This document shows, one piece after another, positions 6,927 to 8,653 of a stretch of 8,653 nucleotides of DNA (positions are counted from its first letter, which is position 1; each line of letters begins with the position of its first letter). This DNA comes from an uncultured Bacillota bacterium (GTDB lineage: Bacteria; Bacillota_I; Bacilli_A; RF39; UBA660), in contig CANDCB010000028.1 of the NCBI GenBank assembly GCA_947383065.1, positions 1 through 8,653 of the forward strand. The letters run 5' to 3'. A program made the position numbers and the translations under genes. The notes under the pieces are model-generated. The model saw only the letters and a list, made by a program, of their open reading frames with translations, was not told the DNA's origin and searched no databases.

Positions 6927-6952
6927 GAAGAAGAAAGAATTTGGTGGTTTTT

Positions 6953-7480
6953 GTGAAAAAGAAGCAAAAAGTAGATATTATAATAGCTTTATTTTTGATA
7001 TTAATAGGTGTTATTTTATTGTTATTACCTTTGTTTGATTTTAATGATGTTAGATTATTAATTACAATTGTATTTTCTTTATATACTATTTTAAATAGTT
7101 TACAATTTATTATTACTAAGGAGAGTAAAGATTTTGAAGGACTTTATAGTGCGTTGGCATCTTTAGTAGTTTTATTTATTAATATATTTTTTGATGTTAT
7201 AGAAAAACCAAAAAGTTTAGCTTTACTTTTATTATTATGGATTTCTCTTATGGCAATAGTTAAGTTAAAGAAAACTGATTATTATCATGATCGTAAAGAT
7301 AGAATGTGGAAACTTAGAATTTTTAATTTAGGATTATTCATTTTAACAGGATTTTTAACCAGTATTAATTTAGCATATTCTAGTGATGTTCAAATAATAG
7401 TTATAGGATTTTTTATGTTAATTCATGGAATTTTAGAGTTAGTTGATCCAATCACGAAGATATTAATTAGTAGAAATTAA
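6953..7480 (+). CDS. Six-helix membrane protein, HdeD/DUF308-like
   Basis: This integral membrane protein is 175 aa from the GTG at 6953, with GGTGG (6943-6947) 5 nt upstream. A TTG at 6941 would add four residues but lies too near the expected transcript start. Six hydrophobic helices can be placed at about 8-27, 34-53, 63-82, 87-104, 121-140 and 146-165, with Lys/Arg/Asp-rich loops at 103-121. The layout of three helix pairs, with helix 1 ending in a GVILLLLPL-type turn and a late GFFMLIHGILEL helix, resembles the HdeD/DUF308 family. That family is tied to acid resistance in enterobacteria but is of unknown function in Bacillota. No catalytic residues are evident. It is the first gene of an operon, 20 nt before the next start. 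Confidence 0.65.
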   Translation: MKKKQKVDIIIALFLILIGVILLLLPLFDFNDVRLLITIVFSLYTILNSLQFIITKESKDFEGLYSALASLVVLFINIFFDVIEKPKSLALLLLLWISLMAIVKLKKTDYYHDRKDRMWKLRIFNLGLFILTGFLTSINLAYSSDVQIIVIGFFMLIHGILELVDPITKILISRN

Positions 7481-7500
7481 GGGGATTGGAGGAATAAAAA

Positions 7501-8415
7501 GTGACTAATGTGTTATTTAAAGAGAGTTTGCGAGAAGTATTAAGAAAAAATATTGAAAATTTTCGTTATAGAACTACTTTTGAGAAGAATGTTCTTAAGT
7601 TAAGTAAATTAATGATTCAAAGAATTTTGGTTCTTGGAGAAGAAATTTTAAATAATTTAGATGTTTTTAATGATGATGAAATTAAGGATTTTTTAAAAAT
7701 TTATGATACTATAAGTTTTATGCATGATCCTAAAAATAATGTAGTTGATTATACAATTTTAGAACATTTACTTGAACAAGGAGAAATACAATTAATAATT
7801 ATTTTAAATTCTGTTAGAGTTAAGAATAATAGTAATGATGTAAAAAGTGTCACTGATGATGAAAAAAAGTCGTTAGTTAGTAATAATAGAGAAAAAGCAG
7901 ATTCTTTTAGTAATTCAAAAAAAGAAGTTATTGATGAAAGTAATTTAGTTTTTAGAGATGTTTTATTAAAGATTAAAAGTAATATAGATTTTTTTGCTAA
8001 CAGATTAATTTTTGCTAAACGTGATGCTTTACAAAGTCCTTTTGTTAAAGAAGTAATTGGTACAAATGAATATGATGGAAGAATTAATTATACAAATTAT
8101 TGTTTAACAATTATTAGAGAAGTATATGCTAAGGTTCAATCTATTTATGAGAGGGTAAATGAATTAGTGAAGGAGAAAATGGATACTAATACTACTGAAG
8201 GAGAAGCAAATGAGATAAAAATGCTCATAGATAATTTAAATAGACTTGTAGGTATTATGTATCGTACTTTAAATTTTTCTAGTTTTAATATTATTAATAA
8301 TAATTTAGCTATTGCAGTTGAGTCGGTGGATAAGTTTGAGAGATTTTTAAACGGAGATAATTCTTTTAGAATAGAAGTTCCTAAAGGCATTGAAAGTGTT
8401 GGCAAAAATTTTTAA
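7501..8415 (+). CDS. Uncharacterised soluble, helix-rich protein (304 aa)
   Basis: I do not recognise this protein. It starts at a GTG with a strong GGAGG site (7488-7492) 8 nt upstream. No signal peptide or membrane helix is evident; the one hydrophobic run (about 97-104) is too short. The sequence looks almost wholly helical and strongly charged. It falls into an N-terminal helical block (about 1-106), a polar low-complexity linker (about 107-147, rich in Ser/Asn/Lys/Asp) and a C-terminal helical block (about 148-284). The C-terminal block contains a likely coiled coil around 200-228 and ends in a short tail. There is no Walker, zinc or nuclease motif. It is flanked by a membrane protein and a methyltransferase in the same orientation with short gaps (20 and 17 nt), so the three are probably co-transcribed. 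A scaffold or partner-binding role is conceivable but unsupported. Confidence 0.75.
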   Translation: MTNVLFKESLREVLRKNIENFRYRTTFEKNVLKLSKLMIQRILVLGEEILNNLDVFNDDEIKDFLKIYDTISFMHDPKNNVVDYTILEHLLEQGEIQLIIILNSVRVKNNSNDVKSVTDDEKKSLVSNNREKADSFSNSKKEVIDESNLVFRDVLLKIKSNIDFFANRLIFAKRDALQSPFVKEVIGTNEYDGRINYTNYCLTIIREVYAKVQSIYERVNELVKEKMDTNTTEGEANEIKMLIDNLNRLVGIMYRTLNFSSFNIINNNLAIAVESVDKFERFLNGDNSFRIEVPKGIESVGKNF

Positions 8416-8432
8416 TTTGATGGAGTGATTTT

Positions 8433-8634
8433 ATGAAAGTAGTTGAAGATTTTTTTGAATATCAAATTCTTGATATGGATTTAGGAATGAAGTTAGAAAG
8501 TTGGAATGGTAAAGAATTATTAAGACCAGATCCGCAAATTATTTGGGCAAATAAAGAATTTCCTTCATATTGGGAAAAAGTAGATGCTATTTATCATCGT
8601 AGTAATAAGGGTGGGGGTTCTTGGGAAATTAAAA
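8433..8634 (+). CDS. Class I SAM-dependent methyltransferase, N-terminus (COG1092-like, partial)
   Basis: The ATG at 8433 has GGAGTGAT (8422-8429) just upstream and opens about 67 codons before adapter sequence begins. The fragment holds LLRPDPQIIW (29-38), then WEKVDAIYHRSNKGGGSWEIKK (47-68). This is the N-terminal signature I associate with COG1092-type class I methyltransferases related to the rRNA cytosine methyltransferase RlmI. The SAM-binding domain itself would lie beyond the window, so the assignment rests on this segment alone. The frame stays open through the adapter (encoding IGRAH), but those residues are artificial. It is the third gene of the 6953 operon. Confidence 0.65.
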
Positions 8635-8653
8635 AGATCGGAAGAGCACACGT
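8635..8653 (+). other. Illumina TruSeq adapter remnant at the contig end (artefact)
   Basis: The final 19 bases read AGATCGGAAGAGCACACGT, identical to the start of the Illumina TruSeq read-1 adapter. Its composition also departs from the AT-rich sequence before it. The A and G at 8635-8636 could be genomic by chance. The rest should be treated as non-biological. Confidence 0.95.

Noticed and set aside
8145..8405. Minus-strand 86-residue open frame inside the 304-residue gene
   Set aside because: The plus-strand gene has a strong ribosome site and operon context. The antisense frame is Ser/Leu-rich without motifs or start signals.

Overview
The window is a very AT-rich piece of a low-GC Gram-positive (Bacillota) genome. 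Signs of this are strong AGGAGG-type ribosome binding sites, sigma-A-like promoters, GTG and TTG starts, a YjcZ-like tiny membrane protein, an FtsK/SpoIIIE translocase, a lipoprotein and a GH25 muramidase. The flavour resembles gut Bacilli/Erysipelotrichia-like lineages, but that placement is inference. The right end carries 19 bases of Illumina adapter, so this is the end of a short-read contig. Genomic sequence stops at about base 8634.

Layout. Bases 1-281 hold two divergent short genes: the first 18 codons of a minus-strand secreted or membrane protein, and a complete 29-residue YjcZ-like membrane peptide on the plus strand. Their promoters lie back to back between them. Bases 282-459 hold a weak terminator and the ftsK promoter. 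ftsK (460-2721) ends in a terminator hairpin that contains its own stop codon. A new promoter then drives a likely three-gene envelope operon (2788-5414): a lipoprotein, a two-domain membrane protein and a membrane-anchored Ig-GH25 muramidase. A bidirectional hairpin at 5427-5463 separates this operon from the convergent phosphohexomutase gene (5477-6847, minus strand).

A divergent promoter region (about 6848-6952) with two extended -10 elements serves the phosphohexomutase gene on one side. On the other side it serves a plus-strand operon: a six-helix membrane protein (HdeD/DUF308-like), an unrecognised 304-residue soluble protein, and the start of a class I SAM-dependent methyltransferase cut by the contig end.

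How the genes may work together. Most of the window is housekeeping and cell-envelope biology: chromosome segregation at the septum (FtsK), supply of hexose-1-phosphate for envelope polysaccharide (phosphohexomutase), and peptidoglycan cleavage outside the membrane (GH25) beside a lipoprotein and a membrane protein. I see no CRISPR array, insertion sequence, phage module, toxin-antitoxin pair, defence system, tRNA or rRNA. The least explained items are the 304-residue gene and the YjcZ-like peptide with its sporulation-like -10 element. I do not see convincing evidence of a novel multi-gene system.
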